Positions 34,904 through 43,610 of a DNA stretch of 64,000 nt are shown here, in pieces. A program made the position numbers and the translations under genes. Under the pieces are notes generated by a model. The model was given only the letters and a program-made list of their open reading frames with translations. It ran no database searches and was not told the DNA's origin. The DNA comes from CBDBBY01 sp965203215 (lineage in GTDB: Bacteria > Pseudomonadota > Alphaproteobacteria > Rhodobacterales > Rhodobacteraceae): positions 3,162,001 through 3,226,000 of the forward strand of contig CBDBBY010000001.1 of assembly GCA_965203215.1 (NCBI GenBank), given 5' to 3'. Within the stretch, counting starts at the first letter, position 1, and every line of letters starts with the position of its first letter.

Positions 34904-36415
34904 CTAGGTGGCGCCCGCCGACACCGCGACTTGCCCCATCATGCCGCAGTCTTCATGCTCCAGGATATGGCAGTGATACATGTAGGGCGCGTGATCGGGG
35001 GCTTCGTAATCGAAGCGAACAAGGATTTCAGCCGCGCCATCCTGAACATGCACGATGTCTTTCCAGCCTTGCGCGTACGCCGCTGTCTTATGACTTTCCT
35101 GTTCGACAATGCGGAAAGAACAGCCGTGGACATGGAACGGATGGAGTTCCTCATCGGCCTCGATGCGCCATAGCTCCGTCTCGCCCAAGACAGATCGTTG
35201 GTCGATCCGATCCATCTTCATAGGAAGACCATTGATCGCCATTCCCTGACCAACGCCGCAGAGGTTGCCCCAGTTGGCCGCGAGCACAGCCAAATCTTCG
35301 TCTTCGCCCATCTCCAGAGTGAAGTTGCGGATCACAGTTGCCTGATTAGCATCGGCAGGAGCAAGGTTTGCCAGCTTGTTGGGCATTGAGCCTGTGAAGC
35401 CGGAGTCGCCATTCCGCTTCAGCGTCAGGACGGTGGTTCCAGGGATTTGATTGTTCAGGAATTGCCTCAGGAAGCCGAACATCGCGCCATACCCGGCAAA
35501 GCTGGCGACCCTCAGGCTGTTTTCTTCGAATGCGCTCATGTCGACGAGCACTTCGTAGCGCTCTCCGGAGCCGATGATCAGGTTGTCCGTCTCGACAGCG
35601 GACGCCAAGAAGCCGCCATCCGACGCAATGACCGTCATAGGGCCGTTTTCCATCTTCAATTCGAGAAAGCGAGCGTTGCAAGCATTGAGAATGCGGAGAC
35701 GCACCAGGCCGGACGGAACGGCCTGCCCAACCGGAGCAATGGCGCCGTTGACAACCAGCGCATCGCCCAGAAATCCGTCTTCGAAGCCTTCCTTGGTGAG
35801 CACGTAGGCCATCTTTCCATCGTCGCCGAAGGTCTTGTCCTGAAGGACGATGGTGAAATCGTCAACGCCATGGGTCTTGGGCAGATCGGCCGAAAGGCTT
35901 GCATCGTCTTCGACCTGCATCAGCCCGGCCAGCCCCGTATACACCTGTTTGGCGGCCCGCCCGTGGGTATGCGCATGGAACCAGTTGAACGAAGCCTGTT
36001 GACGGATCGGAACGACCGGGGACCATGAACGACCCGGCTCGATTTCCTGATGGGGCCCGCCGTCGACCTCGCCGGGGATATGCAGGCCGTGCCAGTGAAT
36101 CGCCGCCACTTCATTGAGGTTGTTGACCACATCGAATGGCAGGTCCTGTCCCTGCTTCACACGCAATTGCTGACCGAGATAGGGGCTGTTTATGCCGAAC
36201 GTGTCGCTGGCTGCGCCATTGCCGAAATCGAAGGCGCCCTTGGTCAGCGCGAGTTCAAACCGCCCGTCGAAGCCCGCTGTCAGGTCTGCCAGCGGCAGGA
36301 TGGGAAGTGGTTTGAGGTTTGCCTGGGCCCATGTGACCCCGGAACCTGCAAGAAGTGCGCCGGCGCCCGTTGTCTTCAAGAATGTACGTCTGTCCACCGA
36401 ATCCTCCCTCAGCAT
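34904..36415 (-). CDS. CueO-like multicopper oxidase with Tat signal
   Basis: This 503-aa periplasmic laccase-type oxidase probably detoxifies Cu(I) or oxidises phenolics. The Tat signal has RRTFLKTTG at residues about 9-17 and a hydrophobic core up to about residue 30. Copper ligands are visible in all four motifs: IHWHGLHIPG, WFHAHTHG, HPFHVHG and YHCHILEHEDCGM near the C-terminus. The axial Met is present. The long Met-rich insert of E. coli CueO is not obvious. No other copper gene is adjacent, so it may be mobile cargo between the two repeat-cluster/IS boundaries. Confidence 0.92.
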   Translation of the reverse strand: MLREDSVDRRTFLKTTGAGALLAGSGVTWAQANLKPLPILPLADLTAGFDGRFELALTKGAFDFGNGAASDTFGINSPYLGQQLRVKQGQDLPFDVVNNLNEVAAIHWHGLHIPGEVDGGPHQEIEPGRSWSPVVPIRQQASFNWFHAHTHGRAAKQVYTGLAGLMQVEDDASLSADLPKTHGVDDFTIVLQDKTFGDDGKMAYVLTKEGFEDGFLGDALVVNGAIAPVGQAVPSGLVRLRILNACNARFLELKMENGPMTVIASDGGFLASAVETDNLIIGSGERYEVLVDMSAFEENSLRVASFAGYGAMFGFLRQFLNNQIPGTTVLTLKRNGDSGFTGSMPNKLANLAPADANQATVIRNFTLEMGEDEDLAVLAANWGNLCGVGQGMAINGLPMKMDRIDQRSVLGETELWRIEADEELHPFHVHGCSFRIVEQESHKTAAYAQGWKDIVHVQDGAAEILVRFDYEAPDHAPYMYHCHILEHEDCGMMGQVAVSAGAT

Positions 36416-36537
36416 GCTAAGAAAAATTAGTGTCTGGCAGAAAAGGCGCCGATTTCCAAGGACGACCGGGTTGCCGGGGGTCTTCCGAGGCGTATTTTTG
36501 CGGGGGAACGAGGTCGGCTCGGCTCTGCGGACCGAAA

Positions 36538-36750
36538 GACGGCATTACCAGAGTTCTGCCACGAACCCGCATGTTCGAGCCGTCTCCATCTGCCGGAACG
36601 AACTGCCGAGCATTGAGTCATATTTCCAGACGAGCTGATTTGTACCGACAGAATAGGCGCAGCTGGTACAATTTCGAGCAAGCCTGTCCGCATTTCAGGT
36701 TCCTGGAACGACGCTGTTCGAGCTACCGAAAGCGAACCGGAAGGGCTGGC
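36538..36750 (+). repeat. Direct repeat, copy 2: truncated GntR 3' end
   Basis: This is the second copy of the 32630-32830 segment. It encodes a headless end of the GntR/UTRA protein (RRHYQSSATNPHVRAVSICR then NELPSIESYFQTS and a stop). The rest of the regulator gene is absent, so this copy is a pseudogene fragment. It runs into the older IS5-type remnant at about 36717. Confidence 0.8.
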
Positions 36751-36772
36751 GGGACTGCGAACGCGAACTCTA

Positions 36773-37647
36773 GGGCCTGTCTACGCTAGAATTTTTGCTT
36801 GAGTTTTGCTTGGATCCATGCTTAAGCGACTGTCAACAATAACATAAAAATCGAGCGGCATGCAATCATGAAACAGACCGCGGCGAAACAGTACGCCAAA
36901 ATCCGCCCCTTCCTGCCGGTTCAGCGCGGGAACGTGCGGATTCCGAACATCGCAATCATCAACGCGGTCCTGCACGTCTTGGAGAACGGATGCAAACGGC
37001 GCGCGCTGCCGGAGCGCTTCGGAAAATGGCATTCGGTCTACGCCCGGTTCCGCCGCTGGTCGCGCAGCGGCGTGCTCGAGCGGCTGTTCGCCGCGCTTCA
37101 GGAGCTGCATGCGCCCGGCGGGGACGCGGTCTGCTTCGGCCTCGACAGCACCAGCGCCGAGGTGCATCCCGACGGCACCGGAGCGCGGAAGACGAACGGG
37201 CCGCAAAGCATCGGCAAGTCGCGCGGCGGATGGTGCGCGAAGATCCACATGGTCTCCGCAAGCGGCCGGCAGGCAATGATTTTTCGCCTGTCCGGCGGCC
37301 AGGCCAACGACGCGCCCGAAGGCCGCGCCCTGCCGGAGAGCTGGGCCGATCCGGTCGCGGGCGCGCCTCTGGCGATGGACCGCGCCTGCGAGGGCGACGA
37401 GACCCGCCAGCTCGTCCGCGACATTGGAATGACGCCGGTCGTGCCGCCGAAGGCGAACCGGAAAGCCGAATGGGAGTATGACCGGGAAACCTACAAGCTT
37501 CGCAACGAGATCGAACGGCTGTTCCGGAGATTCAAGGGCTATCGACGCCTCTTCACGCGGTTCGACAAGCTCGACGCGACCTATCGGGGCTTCCTGAATC
37601 TCGCCGCCGTCTTCGAAATGACGCATGATTTAGCATAGACAGGCCCT
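36773..37647 (+). mobile_element. Intact IS5-type (IS427-like) insertion sequence
   Basis: Terminal inverted repeats GGGCCTGTCTACGCTA (from 36773) and the complement of TAGCATAGACAGGCCC (to 37646) differ at one position. The element is flanked by a TA dinucleotide on each side (36771-36772 and 37648-37649; end assignment uncertain by a base or two), as expected for IS5-type insertion. It carries one transposase gene and sits within an older relative. Confidence 0.88.
36868..37638 (+). CDS. IS5-family transposase
   Basis: This 256-aa DDE transposase is full length for the IS427-type subgroup. The first Asp is in LDSTSAEVHPDG, the second in APLAMDRACEGDETR, and the Glu in the region YKLRNEIERLFRRFKGYRR. 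The N-terminal half holds the IS5 helix-turn-helix-like segment (ILENGCKRRALPERF-type). It has a single uninterrupted frame, so no programmed frameshift is needed. It appears active or recently so. Confidence 0.92.
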   Translation: MKQTAAKQYAKIRPFLPVQRGNVRIPNIAIINAVLHVLENGCKRRALPERFGKWHSVYARFRRWSRSGVLERLFAALQELHAPGGDAVCFGLDSTSAEVHPDGTGARKTNGPQSIGKSRGGWCAKIHMVSASGRQAMIFRLSGGQANDAPEGRALPESWADPVAGAPLAMDRACEGDETRQLVRDIGMTPVVPPKANRKAEWEYDRETYKLRNEIERLFRRFKGYRRLFTRFDKLDATYRGFLNLAAVFEMTHDLA

Positions 37648-37881
37648 ACAAGCTGCGGAACGAGATCGAACGGCTGTTCCGAAGACTCAAGAGCTTCTGG
37701 CGCATCTGCACGCCGTTCAACAGGTTCGACGTGATGTTTTGCGCGCTCCTGAACTCCACTCTCATCGTCGAAATGGTATATGATTTGGCATAGAGAGGCT
37801 TTGGCGAAGGTGAGATGGAAAGAGCTGTCGACAAAAGCCCAAAAGAAATGAGCAAGCTGATTTCCAGAAAGGAATTTGCAA

Positions 37882-39327
37882 GTGTCCGAAAACGAAGATG
37901 ACGAAACTTGGTTCCGAAAGCGCTTCGGTGGATCAAACGTGTGGCAAGTCACGCCCGGAAAAGGAAGTAAGCATTGGGGCGAGTTTCAAAGGCGGAGTAT
38001 CATGGCCGCCGGATACGAGGATATCGGAAACCTGAGCAAATACGAATCACAGGAAGCCGTCCGCCAAAAACTGAAAGAGATTTTAGGTGCTAACACAAAT
38101 CCAAGCTATAGAGCGGAAGTGCTCTGGGGGTTTAGAAATGACGTTAAAGTCGGAGACATTCTCCTCTCGACGAGCGGGCGAAAGAAGATTTTTGGCACGG
38201 GGGAAGTGACGGGCGAATACGAATACGACCCCAAAAATCCCGAATTCCGGCACTGGCGAACGGTCGAATGGAAATCATTGCGAGAACCGATAATTTTGCC
38301 AGCTACGCAGACAGCGAGCGGCGGCGGACCGCTTACCACATGTTCCGGTGCCGGCAGAAAGAAATGGTTGCGTTACGTATTTGGACTGATTGACAAGACA
38401 GTCAGTGACGAGGACGGGAAACAGGAATTCAGTGAACCCGGCAGACAAATGGCTCCGGAACCCTATGACGAAAATTCGGAGCTCCCGGATATTTTTGTCA
38501 GCCAAGATCAGTTCAACTCCATCCTCTATTCCATCAAGCTTCGCAAGAATCTGATTCTGCAGGGTCCGCCCGGCGTCGGAAAAACCTTCATCTCCAAGCG
38601 GGTCGCATGGCGCCTCATTGGGTACAAGGATTTCAGTGCTGTCGAAATGGTGCAGTTCCACCAGTCGTATGCCTACGAGGATTTCGTGCAGGGTTGGCGT
38701 CCGACCGAAACAGGAGGTTTTAAGCTGAGGAACGGCGTGTTCTTTGAGTTCTGCCAAAGAGCCGCGAAGAGACCGGAAACGCCTTTCGTCTTCATCATCG
38801 ACGAGATCAACCGCGGGAACCTGTCCCGGATATTCGGAGAGCTTCTCATGCTGATCGAGGCTGACAAACGAGGGGAAGAGCATGGGATTCCCCTGACGTA
38901 CAGCGGAACCGGCGAACGTTTCTCCGTGCCGGAGAACGTCCATGTTCTGGGGTTGATGAACACCGCGGACAGATCTCTTGCGATGGTGGATTACGCATTG
39001 CGTCGCCGGTTCGCATTCGAGACCCTGCAGCCCGCATACCGCACCGAGAAATTTACAAATTACTTGACTTCAAAAGGCGTTGACGCAGCCCTCGTTAAAT
39101 GGATCAAAGACGGAATCTGTGCGATCAACGATCAGATCAAGGAAGATAAGGAGCTCGGACCGGGTTTCCAGATCGGGCACAGTTATTTCGTTCCCAACGA
39201 CGTGAATTCGCCGGACGATCAATGGTACCGCAATGTTGTCGAGACGCAGATCGAGCCGCTGCTGCGCGAGTACTGGTTCGATCGTCCGGAGGAGGCGGAT
39301 AAGCAGTTGGACAAATTGCGACTGTGA
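37882..39327 (+). CDS. mcrB: McrB-type AAA GTPase/ATPase of a methylation-dependent restriction system
   Basis: This 481-aa motor subunit has Walker A QGPPGVGKT near residue 229, Walker B FVFIIDEINRGN near 292 and the McrB signature MNTADRSLAMVDYALRRRF near 355. The N-terminal ~170 residues (VGDILLSTSGRKKIFGTGEV, then RHWRTVEW) resemble an EVE/PUA-type modified-base reader rather than the E. coli McrB DNA-binding domain, suggesting another modification is sensed. GTG at 37882 with AGGA eight bases upstream is preferred over TTG at 37876. The stop overlaps mcrC (GTGA). Confidence 0.9.
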   Translation: MSENEDDETWFRKRFGGSNVWQVTPGKGSKHWGEFQRRSIMAAGYEDIGNLSKYESQEAVRQKLKEILGANTNPSYRAEVLWGFRNDVKVGDILLSTSGRKKIFGTGEVTGEYEYDPKNPEFRHWRTVEWKSLREPIILPATQTASGGGPLTTCSGAGRKKWLRYVFGLIDKTVSDEDGKQEFSEPGRQMAPEPYDENSELPDIFVSQDQFNSILYSIKLRKNLILQGPPGVGKTFISKRVAWRLIGYKDFSAVEMVQFHQSYAYEDFVQGWRPTETGGFKLRNGVFFEFCQRAAKRPETPFVFIIDEINRGNLSRIFGELLMLIEADKRGEEHGIPLTYSGTGERFSVPENVHVLGLMNTADRSLAMVDYALRRRFAFETLQPAYRTEKFTNYLTSKGVDAALVKWIKDGICAINDQIKEDKELGPGFQIGHSYFVPNDVNSPDDQWYRNVVETQIEPLLREYWFDRPEEADKQLDKLRL

Positions 39328-40364
39328 CCATACCTGTCGCCAATCTCTACTACTTGCTGTGCTATGCGTGGCAGCATGTCAAGGAAGCTGAAATCGTTCG
39401 GCGGGAAGAACTGGCGGGGCTGAACGAGACCCATCACCTTCTCGGCAAGGTTCTTGCCGAAGGGACGTTCCGCCTGCTTCGAGGAGGCCTTGATCGAGGC
39501 TACCTGGAAGTCAGGGAAGATCTCGCTGGCATCCGCGGGAAGCTGGAGATCGGCGAAACAGCGAAACGCGCATTGCGGGCACGCGGCCGTGCCGCCTGCG
39601 AGTTCGAGGAATTGTCCCACGACGTGCTCCACAACCGCATTTTGCGTTCCACTCTCGCCGATCTGCTGAAGCTGACGGATCTTCATTGCAAGGTGCGAAC
39701 GGATGTCCGGACGGCGTACGAAAAGCTATCCGGCGTCAGCCTCCTGCGTTTGGAACGCGGGTTGTTCCGGAGGTTGCAGCTCGACCGAAATCGATACGTC
39801 TATCGTTTCCTGATGTCGGTCTGCGAGCTCATCCGCGACTGCTTGATCGTCGAGGAAAGATCGGGAGCGGCGAGATTTCTGGATGTGCGGAGAGACGAAA
39901 ACCGAATGGCGAAAATATTCGAGGACTTCGCCATCGAGTTCTACCGCCGTGAACAGCACGCTTTTCGAGTGAACCGAAGCCGCATGATCCAATGGAATGC
40001 CATCGGCACGCGGGATGACCAGCGCAGGATGATCCCGGCGATGGAGGCGGATGTCATATTGGAATCGGAACACCGCCGAATAATCCTGGACACCAAGTAT
40101 TATCGGCAGCCCCTAAGCGGCTGGCGCGGCGAAAGCAAGCTCCGCTCAGGACATCTGTACCAGCTTCTGGCTTACCTCCGCAATCGCGAAACGATGTCGG
40201 AACCCGGACCCAAGCATGAGGGGATCCTGCTCTATCCAGTGGTTGACGAGCCGCTGGCGGTGGATGTCTGCTTGGAAGGATTCAACATCCGGGCACGGGG
40301 GATCGATCTCGGCTTGGAGTGGCGCAAGATTCACGACGGCATGCTGGACGTAATCAGTCCTTGA
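39324..40364 (+). CDS. mcrC: McrC-type nuclease subunit
   Basis: This 346-aa McrC protein is translationally coupled to McrB (GTG start at 39324 overlapping the TGA). The N-terminal part contains the typical PVANLYYLLCYAW and the C-terminal PD-(D/E)xK nuclease shows MEADVILESE followed by ILDTKYYR. It forms a complex with McrB that cuts modified foreign DNA. The pair is complete and appears functional. Confidence 0.92.
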   Translation: MTIPVANLYYLLCYAWQHVKEAEIVRREELAGLNETHHLLGKVLAEGTFRLLRGGLDRGYLEVREDLAGIRGKLEIGETAKRALRARGRAACEFEELSHDVLHNRILRSTLADLLKLTDLHCKVRTDVRTAYEKLSGVSLLRLERGLFRRLQLDRNRYVYRFLMSVCELIRDCLIVEERSGAARFLDVRRDENRMAKIFEDFAIEFYRREQHAFRVNRSRMIQWNAIGTRDDQRRMIPAMEADVILESEHRRIILDTKYYRQPLSGWRGESKLRSGHLYQLLAYLRNRETMSEPGPKHEGILLYPVVDEPLAVDVCLEGFNIRARGIDLGLEWRKIHDGMLDVISP

Positions 40365-40890
40365 GTGGCAGGGCGCCGGGTCGTCAATTCCTTGCCGATG
40401 GGAGCTTTCCGAACGACCGCAGGAGATTTTGCCTCCAGCTGGCCTCGGGATGACCGATGGGCATTTTGCGAACATTCAGTACTGGCGAATTGGTGATTTC
40501 GGGCGCGGTCACTGCCTCATTCGAGCGAACGGCTTGAAGCAATGATCGGGCGCTGCTGCCGCCAATGTTAACGCGGTTAACATATGCGGGATCGTATGTT
40601 AACGAATCCGAGAATCTTTAACATACGGCGTTCCATATGTCAAAAACTCGCCATTTTTTGACATAGCAGATCATTGATTCTTGTTCCCGCGAAGTCTTCG
40701 CTTAATCTGGAAGTGTGGATCTAGCGACTTGGCTGCTTGGGTCTGATCTTCGATGATAGTCCTTCCAATCAAGTTCCGTCCGCCGATTGAATGCGCGATC
40801 ATTGCGTCATTCGAGCGAACGGCTTGAAACGACGCACTGCAGTCGCGCCTCGAGGTATGTTAACGCGGTTAACATATGCAGGATCGTATG

Positions 40891-41094
40891 TTAACGAATC
40901 CGGGATTCCTTAACATATGGCGTTTCATATATCAAAAATTTGCCATTTTTTAACATAGTGGCCCGTTGATCCTTGTTCTCATGCAGCCTTCGCCCGATCC
41001 TGAGGTGCGGATCAAACAACTTGGCTGTTTGGGCTTGATCTCCGGTGATTGCCTTTCCTTTGGAGGTCAGTCCGGCAATTGAGCGCGCGGTCAA
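40891..41094 (-). other. Mini-ORF within repeat cluster 2 (copy 1)
   Basis: This is a 67-codon frame starting with an alternative start codon: TARSIAGLTSKGKAITGDQ then RIGRRLHENKDQRATM. A near-identical frame occurs at 41184-41387 and a diverged one at 34431-34616. Conservation in one frame across clusters suggests the repeats derive from coding DNA, but there is no clear ribosome binding site and expression is unproven. Confidence 0.4.
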
Positions 41095-41183
41095 TGCGTC
41101 ATTCGAGCGAACGGCTTGAAACGTTGAACGGCAGTCGCGCCGTCGAAGTATGTTAACGCGGTCAACATATGCAGGATCGTATG

Positions 41184-41387
41184 TTAACGAATCCGAGATT
41201 CTTTAACATTCGGCGGCCCATACATCAAAAACTCGCCATTTTTTGACATAGTGGCCCGTTGATCCTTGTTCTCATGCAGCCTTCGCCCGATCCTGAGGTG
41301 CGGATCAAACAACTTGGCGGTTTGAGCTTGATCTCCGGTGATTGCCTTTCCTTTGGAGGTCAGTCCGGCAATTGAGCGCGCGGTCAA
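41184..41387 (-). other. Mini-ORF within repeat cluster 2 (copy 2)
   Basis: This 67-codon frame is almost identical to the one at 40891-41094, differing mostly in the last 15 codons, which overlap the palindromic block. The same uncertainty about expression applies. Confidence 0.4.
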
Positions 41388-41560
41388 TGCGTCATTCGAG
41401 CGAACGGCTTGAAACGTTGAACGGCAGTCGCGCCATCGAAGTATGTTAACGCGGTCAACATATGCAGGATCGTATGTTAAAGAATCTCGGATTCGTTAAC
41501 ATACGGCGGCCCATATGTTAACGAATTGCCATTTCGTTAACACGTCTTCCCCATCGGATG

Positions 41561-41914
41561 CCTCATTTCGGGCCTTTGCCTGATCTGGCGCGCAACCTTG
41601 AATCAGCTGCATATTCTGTGCATCCGTCTATCTACGCAGCGGTGTTCAGACGGATGCGTGTCCGGCGTGTTGAACGCCAATTCATTGAAGTTGGGCAATT
41701 TCGCATCTTTCAAGCGATTGCTCATGTGCGTTTGACAGGGCTGCGCTGACAATCCGGCTGGCTTTGCTCGGATCTCGTCAACCGGGCAGGCGAGCCATGT
41801 CCGATGGATATGCATGCGTTGGAATGATCCGGGCAGGTGCTACTGCCCGCAAGATGCGGTATGGTGGTTTATGAGAGCATTTGCAAAAACAACAGCACTA
41901 TTGAAGGAGGAGAG
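41561..41914. other. Leader region upstream of the MaoC operon
   Basis: About 350 bases follow the last repeat unit. I see no supported gene. The final part should contain the promoter of the long operon; AAGGAGG at about 41904-41910 is the MaoC ribosome binding site. Confidence 0.45.
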
Positions 41915-42478
41915 ATGGCGGAAATTGGCGTTCATGCGCGCGGGCTGCCCGGATTGCCGGAAGATCACGCAGCCGTTCCGGTTTGGAATGCTGAAGACTG
42001 GTACTATGAGGATTTCAAAGTCGGCGACAAGATCCGTTCGATCCGCCGGACGATCTCGGAAGGCGAGTCGATGCTTTTCAATTCGCTGGTCATGGACCAT
42101 CACCCGTACGTTTCGGACGATGCCTTCGCGAAAGAGGAGGGAGTGTTCGGGAAGCGGCTCGTCGCCGGGGCCATGGTGTTCTCCTACGGTCTCGGGCTGG
42201 CGGCCACGAATTGCCTGAATTCCTTTTCGTACGGATACGACAGGCTGCGCTTCATCAAGCCGGTGTTCATCGGCGACACGATATACACAATTCGCGAAAA
42301 CTTGGCGAAGGAACTCAAAACCGACACGATGGGCAAAGTCCGCGTAAGCTATTCGGTCTTCAAGGGAGAAGGAGTGCTGGCGCTGTATTGCGAACACCTG
42401 ATGACGGCGCTTTATCGCAACCCGGAATCCTACAAGGAGCAACTGGCGCAGTTGGAGGCCGAAAAATCAAATGCCTGA
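41915..42478 (+). CDS. MaoC-family hydratase/dehydratase
   Basis: This 187-aa hot-dog fold enzyme hydrates or dehydrates an enoyl-CoA. The MaoC segment DWYYEDFKVGDKIRSIRRTI and the later RFIKPVFIGDTIYT are typical; the catalytic D/H pair region is near HHPYVSDDAFAKEEG. ATG at 41915 has a perfect AAGGAGG upstream. It opens an operon with a CoA-transferase, which fits a mesaconyl-/methylfumaryl-CoA-like hydratase, but the substrate is not certain. It overlaps the next gene by eight bases. Confidence 0.86.
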   Translation: MAEIGVHARGLPGLPEDHAAVPVWNAEDWYYEDFKVGDKIRSIRRTISEGESMLFNSLVMDHHPYVSDDAFAKEEGVFGKRLVAGAMVFSYGLGLAATNCLNSFSYGYDRLRFIKPVFIGDTIYTIRENLAKELKTDTMGKVRVSYSVFKGEGVLALYCEHLMTALYRNPESYKEQLAQLEAEKSNA

Positions 42479-43610
42479 GCGTATAGAACTGCGGGGAATG
42501 ACTTGGGACCACAGTCGCGGTTTCGACCCGATGGTCGCAACTTCCGAGCGCTTCGGGGAAACCCGTCCGGGTGTTTCCATAAAATGGGAGCGAAGATCGC
42601 TGCAGGCCTTCGCGGACCGTCCGATCAAGGACATGGCCTCCGACTACGATCTAATGGTGATCGACCATCCCCATGTGGGCGAGGTGGCCCGAGGCGGCGA
42701 GCTTTTGCCATTGGATTCACTCGGGCATGACGCCGAACTCGGCCGATTGGCATCAAGATCGGTCGGAGCGTCCCATCGGTCGTACGAGTTCGACGGCAGG
42801 CAATGGGCTTTAGCGATTGATGCGGCCACGCCGGTCGCTGCGTTTCGGAGCGACATCATCGAGAACGCTCCGACCGAATGGGCGGAGGTCGTGGAACTCG
42901 CTCGGAAAGGACTTGTCGCGTTCGCGCTCATCCCGTTGAATTCTCTCATGACGTTCATGGGGCTGGCCAAAAATGTCGGGATTGAAATTGCGGCAGGCGA
43001 AGATCGTTTCATCGACAAGGCAGCAGGAACTCGGATTTTGGATCTGATGAAAGAAATCGTCGCGCTGCTCGACCCGGAATGCCTCAAGCTGGATCCAATC
43101 GGCGTCTACGACTGGATGGGCAGCAGCGCCGATGGCCCGGCATACTCGCCGTTCGGGTACGGCTATTCGAATTACTCTCGGGACGGCTACTGCAAGTTCC
43201 CGTTGACGTTCGCGGATGCGCCCGGCGTGGACGGCGCAGGCCCACGCGGCACGGTCATCGGAGGCACCGGCATCGCCATCTCCGCAAGTTGCAAGAATCC
43301 GAAGATTGCGGCGGACTATGCGTTCTGGATAGCAGGAAGCGAATGCCAGAAGGACTTGTACTTCCGATCGGGCGGGCAGCCCGGACACGCCGACGCTTGG
43401 GAGAGCGACGAGTGCAATGCGGAAACGAGAAATTTCTTTAGAAACACTCGCGAAACCTTGGAAACCGCTTGGCTGAGGCCGCGCCACGAGGGCTACATGG
43501 AGTTTCAGGACGAGGGAGGCGACATCGTGCACGCCTGCCTGCGCAACGAAGTTTCCGTCTCGGAAACACTGGAACGGCTTGAAGCTTCGTACCTTGGAAC
43601 GAAACGATGA
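42471..43610 (+). CDS. ABC-type solute-binding-fold protein without signal peptide
   Basis: This 379-aa protein has the fold pattern of family 1 extracellular solute-binding proteins (SERFGETRPGVSIKWERRS; ALAIDAATPVAAFRSDII; GGTGIAISASCKNPKIAADY). It begins directly at the mature-like strand IELRGMTWDHSRG, with no hydrophobic leader. No upstream in-frame start could supply a leader, because the gene overlaps maoC by eight bases. It is coupled to the CoA-transferase gene downstream (ATGA-type overlap at 43607-43610). It is either a cytoplasmic sensor or an enzyme recruited from a binding protein, or it uses a non-Sec route. Confidence 0.75.
   Translation: MPERIELRGMTWDHSRGFDPMVATSERFGETRPGVSIKWERRSLQAFADRPIKDMASDYDLMVIDHPHVGEVARGGELLPLDSLGHDAELGRLASRSVGASHRSYEFDGRQWALAIDAATPVAAFRSDIIENAPTEWAEVVELARKGLVAFALIPLNSLMTFMGLAKNVGIEIAAGEDRFIDKAAGTRILDLMKEIVALLDPECLKLDPIGVYDWMGSSADGPAYSPFGYGYSNYSRDGYCKFPLTFADAPGVDGAGPRGTVIGGTGIAISASCKNPKIAADYAFWIAGSECQKDLYFRSGGQPGHADAWESDECNAETRNFFRNTRETLETAWLRPRHEGYMEFQDEGGDIVHACLRNEVSVSETLERLEASYLGTKR

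Larger units (their letters stand above)
36717..37793 (+). pseudogene. Older IS5-type transposase remnant, split by a younger IS5-type element
   Basis: The left piece reads FELPKANRKGWRDCERELY up to 36772, and the right piece from 37648 continues YKLRNEIERLFRRLKSFWR through MVYDLA to a stop at 37791-37793. Removing the inserted element and one TA copy joins them in frame. Only the C-terminal ~70 codons of the old transposase remain. Confidence 0.85.
40480..41560 (-). repeat. Repeat cluster 2: four ~290-293-bp units with TATGTTAAC palindromes
   Basis: The marker TCATTCGAGCGAACGGC occurs at 40517, 40807, 41099 and 41392, giving periods of 290, 292 and 293 bases. Each marker is followed by three inverted repeats (a TATGTTAACGCGGTTAACAT-type block, a CGTATGTTAA...TTAACATACG block and an ATGTCAAAAA...TTTTTGACAT or GTTAAC block). 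Minus-strand mini-ORFs of 67 codons (40891-41094 and 41184-41387; LRIGRRLHENKDQRATM) lie in consecutive units. They align in the same frame with the mini-ORF in cluster 1. The function is unknown. Confidence 0.85.

Noticed and set aside
36192..36638. 148-codon plus-strand frame ending in a GntR-like tail
   Set aside because: Only the last ~35 codons match the GntR gene; the front is the antisense of the multicopper oxidase signal region. I list the tail as a duplicated fragment instead.
34173..41560. CRISPR-like array
   Set aside because: The units are 277-293 bases long and nearly identical throughout, with internal palindromes, rather than short repeats separated by unique spacers; no cas genes are nearby.
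40517..41560. Integron attC array
   Set aside because: The GTTAAC-rich palindromes recall attC core sites, but the 7-base GTTRRRY/RYYYAAC pair is not correctly formed, the units carry no distinct cassette genes, and there is no intI gene.
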